NCBI GenBank assembly: GCA_030533445.1 | Contig: CM060082.1 | Coordinates: 41,339,817 to 41,403,816, forward strand | Direction: 5' to 3' | DNA length: 64,000 nt | From: Cyprinodon diabolis | Taxonomy: Eukaryota; Chordata; Actinopteri; Cyprinodontiformes; Cyprinodontidae | Part shown: positions 32,204 through 44,150 of the stretch, piece by piece | Layout of the letters: each line of letters opens with the position of its first letter | Numbering within the stretch: position 1 is the stretch's first letter | Translations under genes and position numbers: made by a program | The notes under the pieces: model-generated | What the model was told of the DNA's origin: nothing | Database searches by the model: none | The model's input: the letters and a program-made list of their open reading frames with translations, nothing else

Positions 32204-33879
32204 ATTATTAGGGCTGCAACAAAAGATTATTTTGCAAATCAATTAAACTGTCAATTAATAATGGCATAATGCTTAATTTATCACAACTGATACTAGTTAA
32301 AGCTTATGTACAAATTTAATATAAATATTTATATTTGTCAGGAAGTTCAAAGTTTAAAATAATAATAAAAATAATAATAATACGTTTTATTTAACAGCGC
32401 CTTTCTGGACACTCAAGGTCACTTTACAGAAAATACAAAAAATAAATGAAAAGAAAGATGAAAATACAAACACAGGAACATAAAAACAGTTATGGATAGG
32501 GAAAAGAGCAGCATTAAAACATACATTTTCGGGCAATGATCTAAGCTTCATGGTTAATAAGAGCAATGGATCATCTTTAATCCAGACTTATAGACATATT
32601 CGACGTCAACAGCATTAATTCTAACTTCTATTTATACAACAAAGCATTTACGTTAAGTTTATGATGGCTGCATCAAAACTTTGCAGCAATCCCTCAGCCT
32701 GGGAATTTATCCTCAGTGTAAACATCTGCAGTGACTGACAGGTTTAAAGCTCGCTGGATGTTTGACAATCTGTTTGGATGAATCAGCAGAGTTTATTTGA
32801 CTCTGTTGGCCTTCTGGCAAGGATCTGACTTCTTAGCATAGTCCAGATTATTTTCATGTTTTATGGCTTTTTACCTTGGGGTCAGCTCTATTTACACAAA
32901 TCCGCCGCCACAGAGATAGTTTCTTTCCCCGGGCTGTGTCTCTGAGGAGCAATGAACAGTTAGAGTACTCAGATCTAAGCCAGTATTACTGATACAACCA
33001 ATTCTTCCCTCTTTTGTAGAAGAATATACCTAACAGAACTAACATTCTTTATAATATGCATTAATATGATGATTCAAACTGATTCTGGATCAACCCTGGC
33101 TTGGTTTATCTTATCAGAGTATTTTCCACTGTCTTACCCAAACTGGCAACTAAAAGAGGGGGAAAGAAGGTGGTTAGATTGCTCAGAAACAACGAGGAAC
33201 CACCAAAGCTTAATACTTTGATTGGTTGTAAACTGCTTGGACATTAGCTATGATTGTCCAAATAGAAGACAGTTTAATATCACCATAAACCGAAGGGGAA
33301 CAAGGAGAAAGCGCCAGCTCCAATCTGCAGCCGCCCAATCTGCACCTTCTGGTGAAAAGTTCAGTTCATAGAGGAGATGAAGATCAGACTGTTTGGACAC
33401 AGTAACATGCAGAACACAAGGTGAAGTCAAGCTCAGCCTTTCAAACCTCAGGACATGACTGTAACTGTTGAGCATAGTGGTGGCAGCATCATGCTTAGGG
33501 TTCTGTTCTGTTGATCTCCTTTTCCAATCAATAGCTAGATTGACAACAATCCCAGAGTCATGAAGTATGGTTTGGTAATAAATATGGGAAAATATCTTCT
33601 TCTGGCTCTGAGTTCAGCAGAAAACAGGAACTATTCTTAAAAGTCAACTATTTGATCGGAGAAAGACCGTTTAAAATGAGCTCTATCACTTTAGAGTCCT
33701 CAGACATCCTGCCTGAAATATGACAAAATAAACGAAAAAGCTTCCTGTGCTGCTTGGTATCATTCATTTATATACATTCTCTGACCGTGACTAACTGGAT
33801 GTGCTCTCTTCGTCCTCTGACATGGGAGCTGGCTCGGAGCTCGTCTGCCTGGCTGTGTGTTTCCTGGGCGGGGCCGCCT
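32204..33879. other. No gene recognised
   Basis: AT-rich sequence. GCGCCTTTCTGGACACTCAAGG near 32395 resembles a LINE or SINE tail in reverse orientation, but the copy cannot be delimited. The short frames have no domain. Confidence 0.4.
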
Positions 33880-34198
33880 TTTACAGCTGCTTTTTGTGTC
33901 TCTGGTTCTGTCTCCTTGAACCCCAGTGGGCCTCGGCAGATGGCCGCTCACACTGAGCCTGGTTCTGCTGGAGGTTTCTTCCTGTTAAAAGGGAGTTTTT
34001 CCTCTCCACTGTCGCTACAAGCATGCTTAGTGTGAGGGATTGTATTTGAGTCAATGAGTCAATGCAGTCAACTGGTTTTCCTTAGATAGAAAACTTTGAA
34101 TCAATTTGACTGTATGATCTGGTTGAACTGGAAAGTGCCTTGAGATGACATGTGTTGTGAATTTGGCGCTATAGAAATAAACTGAATTGAATTGAATA
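33880..34198 (+). mobile_element. LINE 3' end, copy 2
   Basis: Carries CCTGTTAAAAGGGAGTTTTT, CTCCACTGTCGCTACAAGC and AGTGCCTTGAGATGACATG. It ends in GGCGCTATAGAAATAAACTG followed by repeated TGAAT, a short-repeat tail typical of non-LTR elements. Relatives lie at 8235-8535 and 38096-38321. It is 5'-truncated and no ORF2 is visible. Confidence 0.7.
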
Positions 34199-35205
34199 TG
34201 CAGTCAGGAAAACCATATGGGCCGTTTGTATCACCTATCCTGATAAACCAGCAGCTCATATAACGCTAAACAAGTGTATTTTATAAAAAACAAGAGTGCA
34301 TTGATTTAGTGACGAAGAGTGTAGCTGAGCTGCGTGAAGCGGATGCCCACACACGTAAAAAAATTGGCAAATAGAAAGATTGGTTAGTGCTTTGTTAGTT
34401 CAGGTATTTGCAGTTTAATTGATTCATTTTGCTACTTCTGTTTCTGATGGACTTTCTATGTTAGTATGTGGTGTAAAATATAGTCGTTAAGTGTTATTTA
34501 AGCTTGTGATCAGTGAAAATAAGATGACCTAGATACGCTTCTGGTTCACATTTGTAGTAATTCTGACGCCATGCCTTTAACCAAACAGGTGTGTACACAC
34601 ATAAGCTTGTGGGTATATATATATCTTTTTTCTACCTTGGATGAAGTAAAAGTGAACAATTAAAAACTTGCACACCTAATTTTATTACCTCAGCCGAGGA
34701 GGTTATGTTTTTAGGAGAGTTTGTCTGTTTTCCTGTACAGGATTACTTGAAAAGTTGACGACGGATTTCAACAAAAACTTTTATCAAATGTGTCCCTCAA
34801 GCCAAGTAACAACCTGTAAAACTTTAGCGATGATCCAGATAATAACCTGGATACAGGATTTATTTTTTCTCCCACATTGTGAGATAGGGATATCGGGTGG
34901 CAGCAGTGAATAATGACAGATTCAGCAACGGACTCAAAAAGTCTGGAGGTGTTTTACTAAAGAAAAAAACATACGAAAATGGAACGTTGTTGGTTTGTTA
35001 GCAGGATCAACTGAAAACTAATGAACAGATTTTGTAGAATTTTCTTTTTTTAACCAGAATTGTGCCTCACACCATAGAACAATTCATTTAAATTGGACAA
35101 TGATCCACATCATTTGTGAGTTTTAGTCACAATTTTGGGGAAAATATGCTGCTTGGTGGAAGTATGTGCTCTCCAAGTGCTTTTCTAGGTTTTAATGGTT
35201 TCTTG
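34199..35205. other. No gene recognised
   Basis: Spacer between the LINE 3' end and a MITE. No exon, RNA gene or terminal repeat identified. Confidence 0.4.
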
Positions 35206-35468
35206 CACTGGAAAAAATTTAAATCTCAATAAGTAGTGAATTGAGGAAGTAAGTGTGAAACCTTGCCAATGGAACAAATAAAATGTACATTTAAAATAAG
35301 AAAAAACAATTGCATTGTCTTATTTCAAGGGCATATTATCTAATTATCTTATTCTAAGAGTAAATATACTCATTCCATTGGCAAATCATCTTATTTTTCT
35401 ACTCAAATTAGGGTTAAATACATTTAATTTAAGACATGTTGCCTTGTTTCTAGATCGTTTTTGCAGTC
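35206..35468. mobile_element. Palindromic MITE, cactgcaaaaa family, copy 3
   Basis: Runs from CACTGGAAAAAATTT to GATCGTTTTTGCAGT, with the TTATTTCAAGGGCATATTAT and ACTCAAATTAGGG blocks of the family. Slightly shorter than the other copies. Confidence 0.7.
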
Positions 35469-35808
35469 TGTAATGTTTCTACACTAAGTATCCGATAATG
35501 TTAATGTGTGGGTACGTTTTTGGGGGGGTCTTTCCAAATTTAACAAAAGAGAAAATAAATATAAACCACAGCTTTCCGTTAATACTTTGTTGATCCAACT
35601 TTTAAAGCAAATCCGGCCTTCAGCTGCTGCCTAAAGCTTAGCTCACCATCTTTAGACAGTTTGGCCCCTTTCTTCTTTGCTTTGCTTCTTACGGAGCCCC
35701 TCTGATGACATGGTCAAAAAATGTTTTTAATGTGGCCACAAAGTAGTATTTCGTGCGCACAAACTACTACTTCGTGGCCAAGCAATAAGTTTAACGTGCG
35801 CACGAAAT

Positions 35809-36502
35809 CAGTGGCGGCCGGCCCATAGGGGGCGCTGGGGCACCGCCCTCCCTGATAAGAAGAGAGAAACGTAAAATATATTTTTAGAAATTAACTCATA
35901 AATGTCAGTTTTACTCTCTAGAGTGTGTACCTATAAGCAAAACAAATTATATAAACTACATTTCCCTACCTACTGTCATTCATTTGTGGATTTCCACAGA
36001 CAGACTCCTACCGTCTCTGTCTTGGGGGCTGATCAGACAGACCCACATGTGCAAAGAATCTGTCAATCATGTACTATTGCTAGGTGAATTTAATGGCCAA
36101 TCAGCGTCTCAGAACTTTATGGTCTTGGGGCTCTGAAAATACTGCGCTTTAACAGGCATCTGCACCCAATGCGCAGGTCAGACAATTAGAGGGACGATGG
36201 CGAACGTAACGAGCGAGATGCAGCTTCCACCAAATTCGGTGAGATCCTTATTTATCTACCCGTTTGCCAGAAGAACATCCCTGTTGTAGGGTAGGAACAT
36301 TTCCTGTCATGGTTATTGTGACTGTGACGAATCCACATCCTCTAACTTTGCGTGCCACACACACATTCCTGTTATACTGTGTTTGTGAGGACCAATTCAC
36401 TCGCGCTGAGCCCAGTAGCTCCATTAACTTAAAACACACAAGCTGTTCCTGGTTACCTGCTGGCGTATTGAGGGTGCACACTTAATATTTCAGTGGGGTT
36501 AG

Positions 36503-36551
<49 letters not shown>

Positions 36552-37148
36552 TATGCTACGGGGACTTGTCATCTTCAGTCTGGCTGCGTCTTTGCTGGGT
36601 TCAAACCCGGTTTGGTGTAATTAAATAAGTCAATGAATCTGTGTAAAATAATTAAGTAGTAAAAATTATTTGTTTTTGTACATCAATTGTTTGTGGAGGT
36701 AATATATGGACAAAACTGATTAATGAGAAGAAATCAGAAATAAGAGAGCCTGAGGGGAGGGGCTTAAACTATTTAATGAGGGCTGTGGGAAGAAAAGCGG
36801 CAATTTTTGTTTTCTGTTTCTTTGTGACATTGCTGGTAACTGGAGGGAGGCTGAGGCCCAGAGGATCTTGTACATGTTTAGTTTCTTTTGCACCCTGTTT
36901 TGAGTTTTTGAGCACAATAAATCACCAACACCGGTAACCCGACTGAGCCTGGATTCTTGGAGGCCAAAGAACCCCGTCACAGTGACCCAAATCATCACTG
37001 TTACTGTTATTATATAGTAAATTAAATCATTACTGTTAAATTGTATGTATTGTCCAATTGTTTATTTGAATTCTTATTCCGGATTAGTTGGAGACATACA
37101 CTAGGCTATATCAGCCCCACCAAAAATATTTTTCACCAGCCGCCACTG
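35809..37148 (+). mobile_element. Non-autonomous hAT (CAGTGGCGGC ends) nested in a TACGG element
   Basis: Starts CAGTGGCGGCCGGCCC and ends CACCAGCCGCCACTG. An exact 8-bp duplication CACGAAAT lies at 35801-35808 and 37149-37156. A possible first transposase exon, ATGGCGAACGTAACGAGC at about 36197, ends before a GTGAGATCC donor-like site. No catalytic domain remains. A TG microsatellite lies inside. Confidence 0.85.
36504..36556. repeat. TG microsatellite
   Basis: About 20 TG units with a TATG interruption, inside the hAT element. Confidence 0.9.
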
Positions 37149-37167
37149 CACGAAATACTTATTAATA

Positions 37168-37275
37168 ATATTAATATCATTCCTGGACAACTGGGTAAGC
37201 AAATCGAGCGCGCCTGAGACCTTAGAGAAGGCGCGCTCGATTTGCTTACCCAGTTGTCCAGGAATGATATTAATA
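37168..37275. repeat. Perfect 47-bp hairpin
   Basis: Arms 37168-37214 and 37229-37275 are exact reverse complements. They contain GGACAACTGGGTAAGC and GCGCGCCT and surround a 14-nt loop. It is part of the TACGG element at 35690-37368. Confidence 0.9.
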
Positions 37276-37374
37276 TAATTAACGAAGTAGTATTTTGTGC
37301 GCACGAAATACTACTTCGTGGCCACAATTAAACATTTTTTTTGACCATGTCATCAGAGGGGCTCCGTAGCTTCT

Positions 37375-38095
37375 CAATCAGATTGGATGAAAAAAAAAAA
37401 AACATCTTTGCAGTTGAGCAATGGTTAATTCTGTTACACAATAAAATGAATGAGACTTTAAAGGTGGTAGTTTGGGGATTTAAAGGAAATCATGTTATTG
37501 CAGTACGTAACTACTACAGTTGATGTTACTTTGTTGAACTATTTAAAGGATTGTGGTGGTTTAGGAAGGGAGGGGGTTATTAAAAGGGGGTCATACCTTC
37601 GCTGTAGGGAAGGTGTTGTTCTGGTAATGATGGGTGCCTGATGTCCTCCAAACATAATGCCTGACATTCACATCAAATAGTTTAATCTTTGACTAATCAT
37701 TCAGGTGCCTTTCAGTAAACTCCAGGCTGGCTGTCAGGTACCTTTTATTAAAGAGTGTCTTTCATCTGGTCAATCTACCATACGGGCCTAAATGGTGGAG
37801 TGCTGTAGAGATGATTGTCAGAGTTCTGGTGTTTTTCTGTGGAGAAAGGAGAACCTTCCAGAAGGGTTCTTCGTCACCTTCCTAGGATGCTCCCTGATGG
37901 TTCAGTTTAGATGGCTGGCCAAATCTAGGAAGCATTTAATGGTTCCCAATGTAGGTATGACATGTGCAACACTGTCGTAAAGAATAATAAAAATTACATT
38001 TTTTTATTTTTCTATTTTCTTTTTTTTTATTTGGAACAATCTGAATCATTTTTTGTCCCTTATTTTCATAGCTAGGAATTTTGGGCCTGAACACC
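37375..38095. other. No gene recognised
   Basis: Unremarkable spacer. Frames of about 60 codons have no domain. Confidence 0.4.
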
Positions 38096-38321
38096 GTCTG
38101 GTTCTGCTGCTGTTCAAAGGGAGTTTTTCCTCTCCACTGTCGCTAAAAGCATGCTTAGCATGAGGGATTGCATTTGAGTCAATGAGTCGATGCAATCAAC
38201 TGGTTTTCCTTAGAAATAAAACTTTGAATCAATTTGACTGGGTGATCTGGTGAACTGGAAAGTGCCTTCAGATGAATGTGTTGTTAATTGGGGCTATAGA
38301 AATAAACTGAATAGAATATTT
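38096..38321 (+). mobile_element. LINE 3' end, copy 3
   Basis: Same tail as 33880-34198 (AAAGGGAGTTTTTCCTCTCC, GCATGCTTAGCATGAGGG, GCTATAGAAATAAACTGAAT). It is more diverged and begins further downstream. Confidence 0.7.
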
Positions 38322-39069
38322 TGGGAAGAATTTAGAGAGAAGAATAAAGGTAAGCTATAACATGTTTTATATCTGATCATTTAAGGTCTAAAGTTCCTCT
38401 CAAAAGGCTAAATGAAATCTAAACATCCTGTGACACTAAAGCAGGCAGATGGAAGGTCTGCTAAGTGGGGGAGGAGCAAAGAGGTGATGTAGGAGCAGAC
38501 CTTTGGCTTCCCCCACGTTGCTTGATCCTCCTCTGCTCCTCACATGCTTATATCTCACCTCCACAGTCAGTTTCTAAAACTCCTCTCCTTTTGGTTAAAC
38601 AATCCCCCCCAGACAAACATGACTTTAGTTAAAAGTCTAACTAAAATCTGTCACATCAACCCTCCTGTCAGATAGTAGATGCCTCTCATCAGCCTGTTGT
38701 CAGTTCTGGAAGCTCAACCTAAAGAGAATATTGACTATGAAAAGTGTCAAAAAGACAGAAGCAGAAGAATATGGCTGCGTAACCCAGGAGATGTAAACTC
38801 ATTTAGGATTCCCACAGTTAAAGCCGTACGAGGGACAATCCACTGACACCTGTCAGCTCATCATACTGCCTGAGACTCAAAGCAGTCAGCGGAAGAAAAT
38901 CTGGACCAAAACGTGAATAAAAAATGTGTAAGAATGTGCAACGTTTTCCTCCGACTGTAGCACAAGTTTTCAAAAACACTTTCCTTTTTTTTTATTAGGT
39001 TATAGCTCTATCAACAAGCTAAACAAGCCTTGTTAGATTTTTGCAGCAGAGCCTTCCAAATGCCTTTTA
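38322..39069. other. No gene recognised
   Basis: Spacer without a detectable feature. Confidence 0.4.
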
Positions 39070-39361
39070 CACTGGAAAAAATCTTCATCTAGATAAGTCA
39101 TTTTTTCCTAAAACGAGTGCGATTTTTGTTGAATTGAGGAGGTAAGTGAAACTATTTGCTATTGGAACAAGACAATTTACATTTAAAATAAGAAAAACCC
39201 CGTTTCATTGTCTTATTTCAAGTTCATATTATCTAATTTCCTTATTTTGAGAGTAAAATTCCTCATTCCATTGCCAAATCCTCTTATTTTTCTGCTCAAA
39301 TTAAGGGTAAATGCCCTTTATTTAAGACATTTTGACTTATTTCCAGATCGTTTTTGCAGTG
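39070..39361. mobile_element. Palindromic MITE, cactgcaaaaa family, copy 4
   Basis: Runs from CACTGGAAAAAATCT to CGTTTTTGCAGTG with the family's internal palindromic blocks. The right terminus CAGTG is intact. Confidence 0.7.
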
Positions 39362-40544
39362 CACCTCGTCTCCTTATAACCAAACAATTTATGGATCGTA
39401 TCTGATGAATAAAGCACAAAACGATTGTGAAGTAGAAGCTAATACTTCATTTAATTTAACATTTCTGTGTTTTTAATAAGCCATTATCAGAGGTGGTACG
39501 AGAGAACCAGAAATTCTTACTACTTAAAATTAGAATTACGTCAATATATTTCATTCAAAATGTAAAAAGTAGCCATCCAAGAAATAATTTAAGAGTTACA
39601 AAAAATAAATAATTATATATAAATAATAATTGTTTTGGGATGAAGAATAAATGCAATAAGCTATATTTATTTAAACATTGGGAGAACAAATATCATAAAG
39701 GTTTTCTTAACAAACTCCAAGGGTTGCAAGATCTTTCTGCAAAACACTTCCAAAGAAACACTTCAAAGGACGTGATGCCTTGTTGCCATCAGGGCTTTAA
39801 GACCCCGACCTCCGCAGACCCCACAGAGGAGGCCACATTAGGGGGGGGGGGGACTCCTGAATGGTCCCTGCAGGATGGATACTACAGTCTTTAGACTCTG
39901 CAAAGAACAAACCGGAGCCAGAGGTGTCAGAGATCGGTAAACCGCAGGGGATTTAGTTCAGATTAACTTTTTGTTTGTTTAACTTTTATTAAAAATAAGA
40001 TGTCTATATGATTGAAATCCACACAGTGATGAAAAATCATAATAGTTATGGTCAAATTCCTTTTAACAACTAAAACTGAGTAATGAATACAAAAAGATAT
40101 ATAAAACAAGCCAAAGGTTAACAGGATGGTTTTCCTTCTCTATTGACCTCTACTGATCCTCAGAGGATTTCAGAGAACAGCTGGATTTATACGGAGATTC
40201 AATTACACAGCTGGAGGTTATCATTGGCGGTGCTAGACAGGGGTGAAAGGGGGCAAGGCCCCTCTGTACAGCTGGCAATGCTCCCTGTACTAAAGACTTA
40301 ATACTAAATGTCTTTATTAATATTCTGGGAAACAAAAACCATAACTGATTGGTGTCTCTTATTAGTTTTATATCAACGATTTAAAAATTAAGGTGCTTTA
40401 CTTTTGGCTTCATTATTCGCTGTTTGTAGACGGGATCATAGAATACAGCAGATTCTTTGGTTTTCAGGCGATATATGAACAGTTAACTATTTCCATGTTT
40501 CTTTTTTGTCATTAATTTTGTTTTGTTCTATGCCTCATGGTTTA
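39362..40544. other. No gene recognised
   Basis: AT-rich sequence with a G(12) run near 39841. 40190-40310 contains GGCGGTGCTAGACAGGGGTG, which may be a decayed transposon end. No gene is supported. Confidence 0.35.
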
Positions 40545-40645
40545 AACATACATACATGTATATACATATATACATACATACGTGTATATACATATATATA
40601 TATATATACACACATATATATATATATATATACATATATATATAC

Positions 40646-40680
<35 letters not shown>

Positions 40681-40803
40681 CACATATATATACATATATA
40701 TATATATATACACATATATATACATATATATATATATACACATATATATATATACACATATATATACATATATATATACACATATATATACATATATATA
40801 TAC

Positions 40804-40902
<99 letters not shown>

Positions 40903-40923
40903 CACACATATATATATATATAT
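40545..40923. repeat. TA/CA compound microsatellite
   Basis: About 380 bp of ATATAC, ATATATAC and CACATATA units. It opens frames of over 120 codons on both strands that consist of Ile/Tyr/Thr/His repeats; these are artefacts. Confidence 0.95.
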
Positions 40924-42101
40924 AAAACCTCCATTGTATTCTGAACTTCTGAAGGTAGACAACAGGACATAAATGTATCTAGGTGTCATAAACTTCCAAA
41001 ATTCATATTTCTTTGTACTTTCTTACAATAGAAATTTAAAAAAATATTAGGACTAATATAGGTTAAAAAAATAAATAAAAATGTATAACTATTTCAGTCC
41101 TGAAGGACAGAAATATTCTCTTTCTTTCTAATTAATCTAGAATGGTCTAATGCTTTGTCATAATACTTTGCATTGATCCAACACAGTAAATACTACATTT
41201 TACAGTTTTTGCATGATTTCGTGTTTTCAAAACGACAAATTCTTCAAGGAGTGTAATTTGCTTTAAAAGGCGACATATAGACTATTTTCCTGTAGCTTTC
41301 AGTCAAAAGCAAACTGCACTAATGATCAATGACGCGCTTTGTTTTCTACATTAAAAACAACTCATCGGTTTCATGTTGAGCCGCTTGTTGTATTTCTTCC
41401 ATTTCAACCTGCAAGAACGACAACTTCAGAAGGTGTCAGTAAAGTAAAAGTAGAAGCAGCCATCTAAGAACTTACTTGGTAGAATACTCTTATTACCGAG
41501 TCACTGTTGGCTCTTAACATCATGTTTAAAATGATGTAGAAAATAGCTGAAGTGCAAACATTGCCAACTATAACATTAAAGAAATATATGAATAATTATT
41601 CAAATCAATTTCAGGCAGAGGAAACACTTTCAAAATCAATAGTTTTAACAACAATTTAATAAAATCAGTCTTTATAGTTGGCAATGCATGTCCGGAAAGG
41701 AACTTCCAGCCACAATATTTATTTTATTTTCACTTGATCTCCAAAGAAATTTTACTCAAAGGTGGTAATATTTTGACTAGAATATTACTTTTGTAAAATA
41801 GTAAAAGGCCTTTTTCTCCTTAAAGTTACATATTAACAGAGTATAGTAACTGGTTACTACCCACCTCTGTGTAGAACATACTTTCTTTAAAAACCACCTC
41901 TGACCTAAAATACTGACGGACCTCAATAGACAGCCGTGTGCAGCTGAGTTTAACTCCAGTTGATGTAAATGCTGATTAAACTCTGAGCTGAAAAATTTCA
42001 AAACCTTTTTAAAGGCTTTTTTATTTGGGCTATGCAGTATTTACAGTTATTTCCCGTTGCAGCATCGACAAAAAATCCAAATGCTGGACACTTACCTGAA
42101 C
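40924..42101. other. No gene recognised
   Basis: AT-rich, without a recognisable feature. Confidence 0.4.
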
Positions 42102-42103
42102 TA

Positions 42104-42651
42104 CCGTAATATTCGGACTATAAGCCGCGACTTTTTCCCCATTTTTCCACCTTGCGGCTTATATTACAATGCGGCTTATCTATGGACTTTTACAGCTAAC
42201 GGCCACTAGGGTAATACGGTACCTCCGGAAGCAGACTCCAAGAAAGACGGACATTGCGAGCGCAAGACAGTTTGTGTGATGACCTCATTATGAAAGACAA
42301 ACGCTGATATGCATATGATGCAGCTTTTAAAGTTAAAGGCATTAAATGTGGCAGTAAACGAAGGAAATAGAACAGCTGCACGTAACCTTGGAATCAATGA
42401 GTCACTGGTGAGACGTTGGAGACGCCAGCAGGAAGAATTGTCTCAAATCAATTGTGTTGAAATGTTAATAAATAGGAGCTTCCCCAAACATTTGCCTCTC
42501 TTCCGACAATCCTCTCTGTGCACGAACCATATGGTAATTAAACATAAAAAACCTGCGACTTATAGTCCGATGCGGCTTGTATATTTACAAATCATGCAAT
42601 TTAGCTTCGGCGGCTTATATTCAGGTGCGGCTTATAGTCCGAAAATTATGG
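42104..42651 (+). mobile_element. Pogo/Tigger-type derivative, N-terminal half retained
   Basis: Ends CCGTAATATTCGGACTATAAG and CTTATAGTCCGAAAATTATGG are inverted repeats flanked by TA at 42102-42103 and 42652-42653. Subterminal GCGGCTTAT blocks occur in both arms. The interior keeps the HTH-coding start of a pogo transposase (42280-42450) and nothing of its catalytic core. Confidence 0.8.
42280..42450 (+). pseudogene. Pogo/Tigger transposase HTH (CENP-B-like) fragment
   Basis: One frame reads YAYDAAFK near 42308. A shifted frame continues KLKALNVAVNEGNRTAAR and then NLGINESLVRRWRRQQEEL. In intact fish pogo-like transposases these are contiguous and form the N-terminal helix-turn-helix that binds the terminal repeats. 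A frameshift separates the two parts and a stop precedes the first, so the fragment is dead. The DDE core is absent. The complementary C-terminal part of the same kind of protein survives in the element at 60149-60646. Confidence 0.7.
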
Positions 42652-42653
42652 TA

Positions 42654-44150
42654 ATCCCCGCAGCTAGATCCTCCTGTTTCCACTGAGCAGGAACTGCCAT
42701 GTTATTTTCCATTCTACTACAGGTCCTACATAAACGAAAGCAAAAATTTAAAGTAAAAAAAAAAAAAAAAACAGTAATGAGAATAAACCACAATGTCATC
42801 AACAAACAACTTTATTCTCACATCAGGTTCTTCAGGTACACAAACAGTCACAAGCACCAGGTTTTTTTTTGCTTTCTTTCTTTGACTTCATTTTTCTAAC
42901 CCTTGGTAACCATCAGCTTGTTAAAGTGAGTCAAACACGGATCATCCATGACAAGATTTTCAATTTCCAAATGTGTGCCGACGGCGGCGCGAGTTCCTCA
43001 AATAATGGAGGAACTAAGACCTGACCCTGAACTCTCACCTTCTGCCCGAAGGTAGCGGCATGAGAGACGAGGACGATTCACCGATGATCCCACAGTGTAG
43101 CTTCCTGTAGCTGACCCCCACCCCCCCGGTGCTCTGGCCTTCGCCAACACGCCTACCTCTTCTGTCAGACACATAAAGACCGCTCTACATGGCTTTTGTT
43201 GCAGTTATCTGCACCTGCACTACCTCCACCTGGACAGAACAAAGCAGCTGATTCACTAGTGACTCTGTAAATATAGATATTTTCTTCTCAATATATATCT
43301 ATATATTCTATCCATAGAATGTCTATATAGCATATATATATATATTTACTTTTGGTGATTTTTTTAAAACATTCAGATACATTCACTTGACCCTGTTAGC
43401 TATTTTTTCTTTATATGAAACAAACAGACATGTGGCAACAGAGCAACGTATGTGATGAAAACCAAACCAAGAACCAGGACATTAAAGGGATAGTTAGGAT
43501 TTTAAGAAGTGAGGTTCTATTAAGTTTTTCCTAAGAGCTGCTTTTTCTATCAGAATCTCCAGACATTAAGATTTTTGATCAATAAAGAAACAACCAAAGC
43601 TGAAAATGTTTATATCTGTGAGGTAAGAATGTATATTTGCTGATTTCAAACGTCTTGGTTAGCATTAAAGGTTGCATTGCCTGAGGGTGGCTACATCAGT
43701 CTGCAAATAGCTAAGAGACCCGCAAAAGAACATCCCTGTTCTTTTGCGGGTCCAATACTGTTGCCTGGTACAATATCTGACCCTAGAATCCTCTCTTGTC
43801 CGCCTTGGCGTGGACGGACAACTCAGAGCCAATAGGCTCCACCTACTTAACCTTGTGTAGTAACCTATCTAATAATTGGATAGGAAAACAACAGACTTAA
43901 AAATGGTCTGTTTAGGAATAGAAGACATTTATTATCAGCTATATTTTGCAAGTAACACAAAAATTGGCTGCTGCTAAAGAATGGGCTGGCAGTCCGTATT
44001 ACTGCATACAGATGCTCGAGAAAGGCCGTAATACACTTTGTTTCCAATAGAAAAGAAAAAATGAATACATTTTGCCGTTTGGCTAGGTTTCAGCTACTGG
44101 AACCACAATGTTGTGATGTGGAGGTTTAATAAGCACCACCCATCAGTCTT
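42654..44150. other. No gene recognised; small hairpin inside
   Basis: AT-rich with short TA runs near 43290-43345. A perfect hairpin lies at 43717-43752. No exon is supported. Confidence 0.4.
43717..43752. repeat. Perfect 16-bp hairpin
   Basis: GACCCGCAAAAGAACA and its exact reverse complement TGTTCTTTTGCGGGTC are separated by TCCC. The T-rich strand does not continue as a terminator, so it is probably a transposon-derived palindrome. Confidence 0.85.

Larger units (their letters stand above)
35690..37368. mobile_element. TACGG-ended element (TACGGAGCCCC family), split by a hAT
   Basis: Ends TACGGAGCCCCTCTGATGAC and the exact inverted counterpart are flanked by a 6-bp duplication GCTTCT at 35684-35689 and 37369-37374. 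The subterminal ATGGTCAAAAAATGTTT and CACGAAATACTACTTCGTGG blocks are also inverted, and a 47-bp perfect hairpin lies near the right arm. A hAT (35809-37148) interrupts it. The termini match 27612-28026 over TACGGAGCCCCT. Confidence 0.85.

Noticed and set aside
40506..40989. Five overlapping frames of 120-153 codons of Ile/Tyr/Thr/His
   Set aside because: They are translations of a TA/CA microsatellite.
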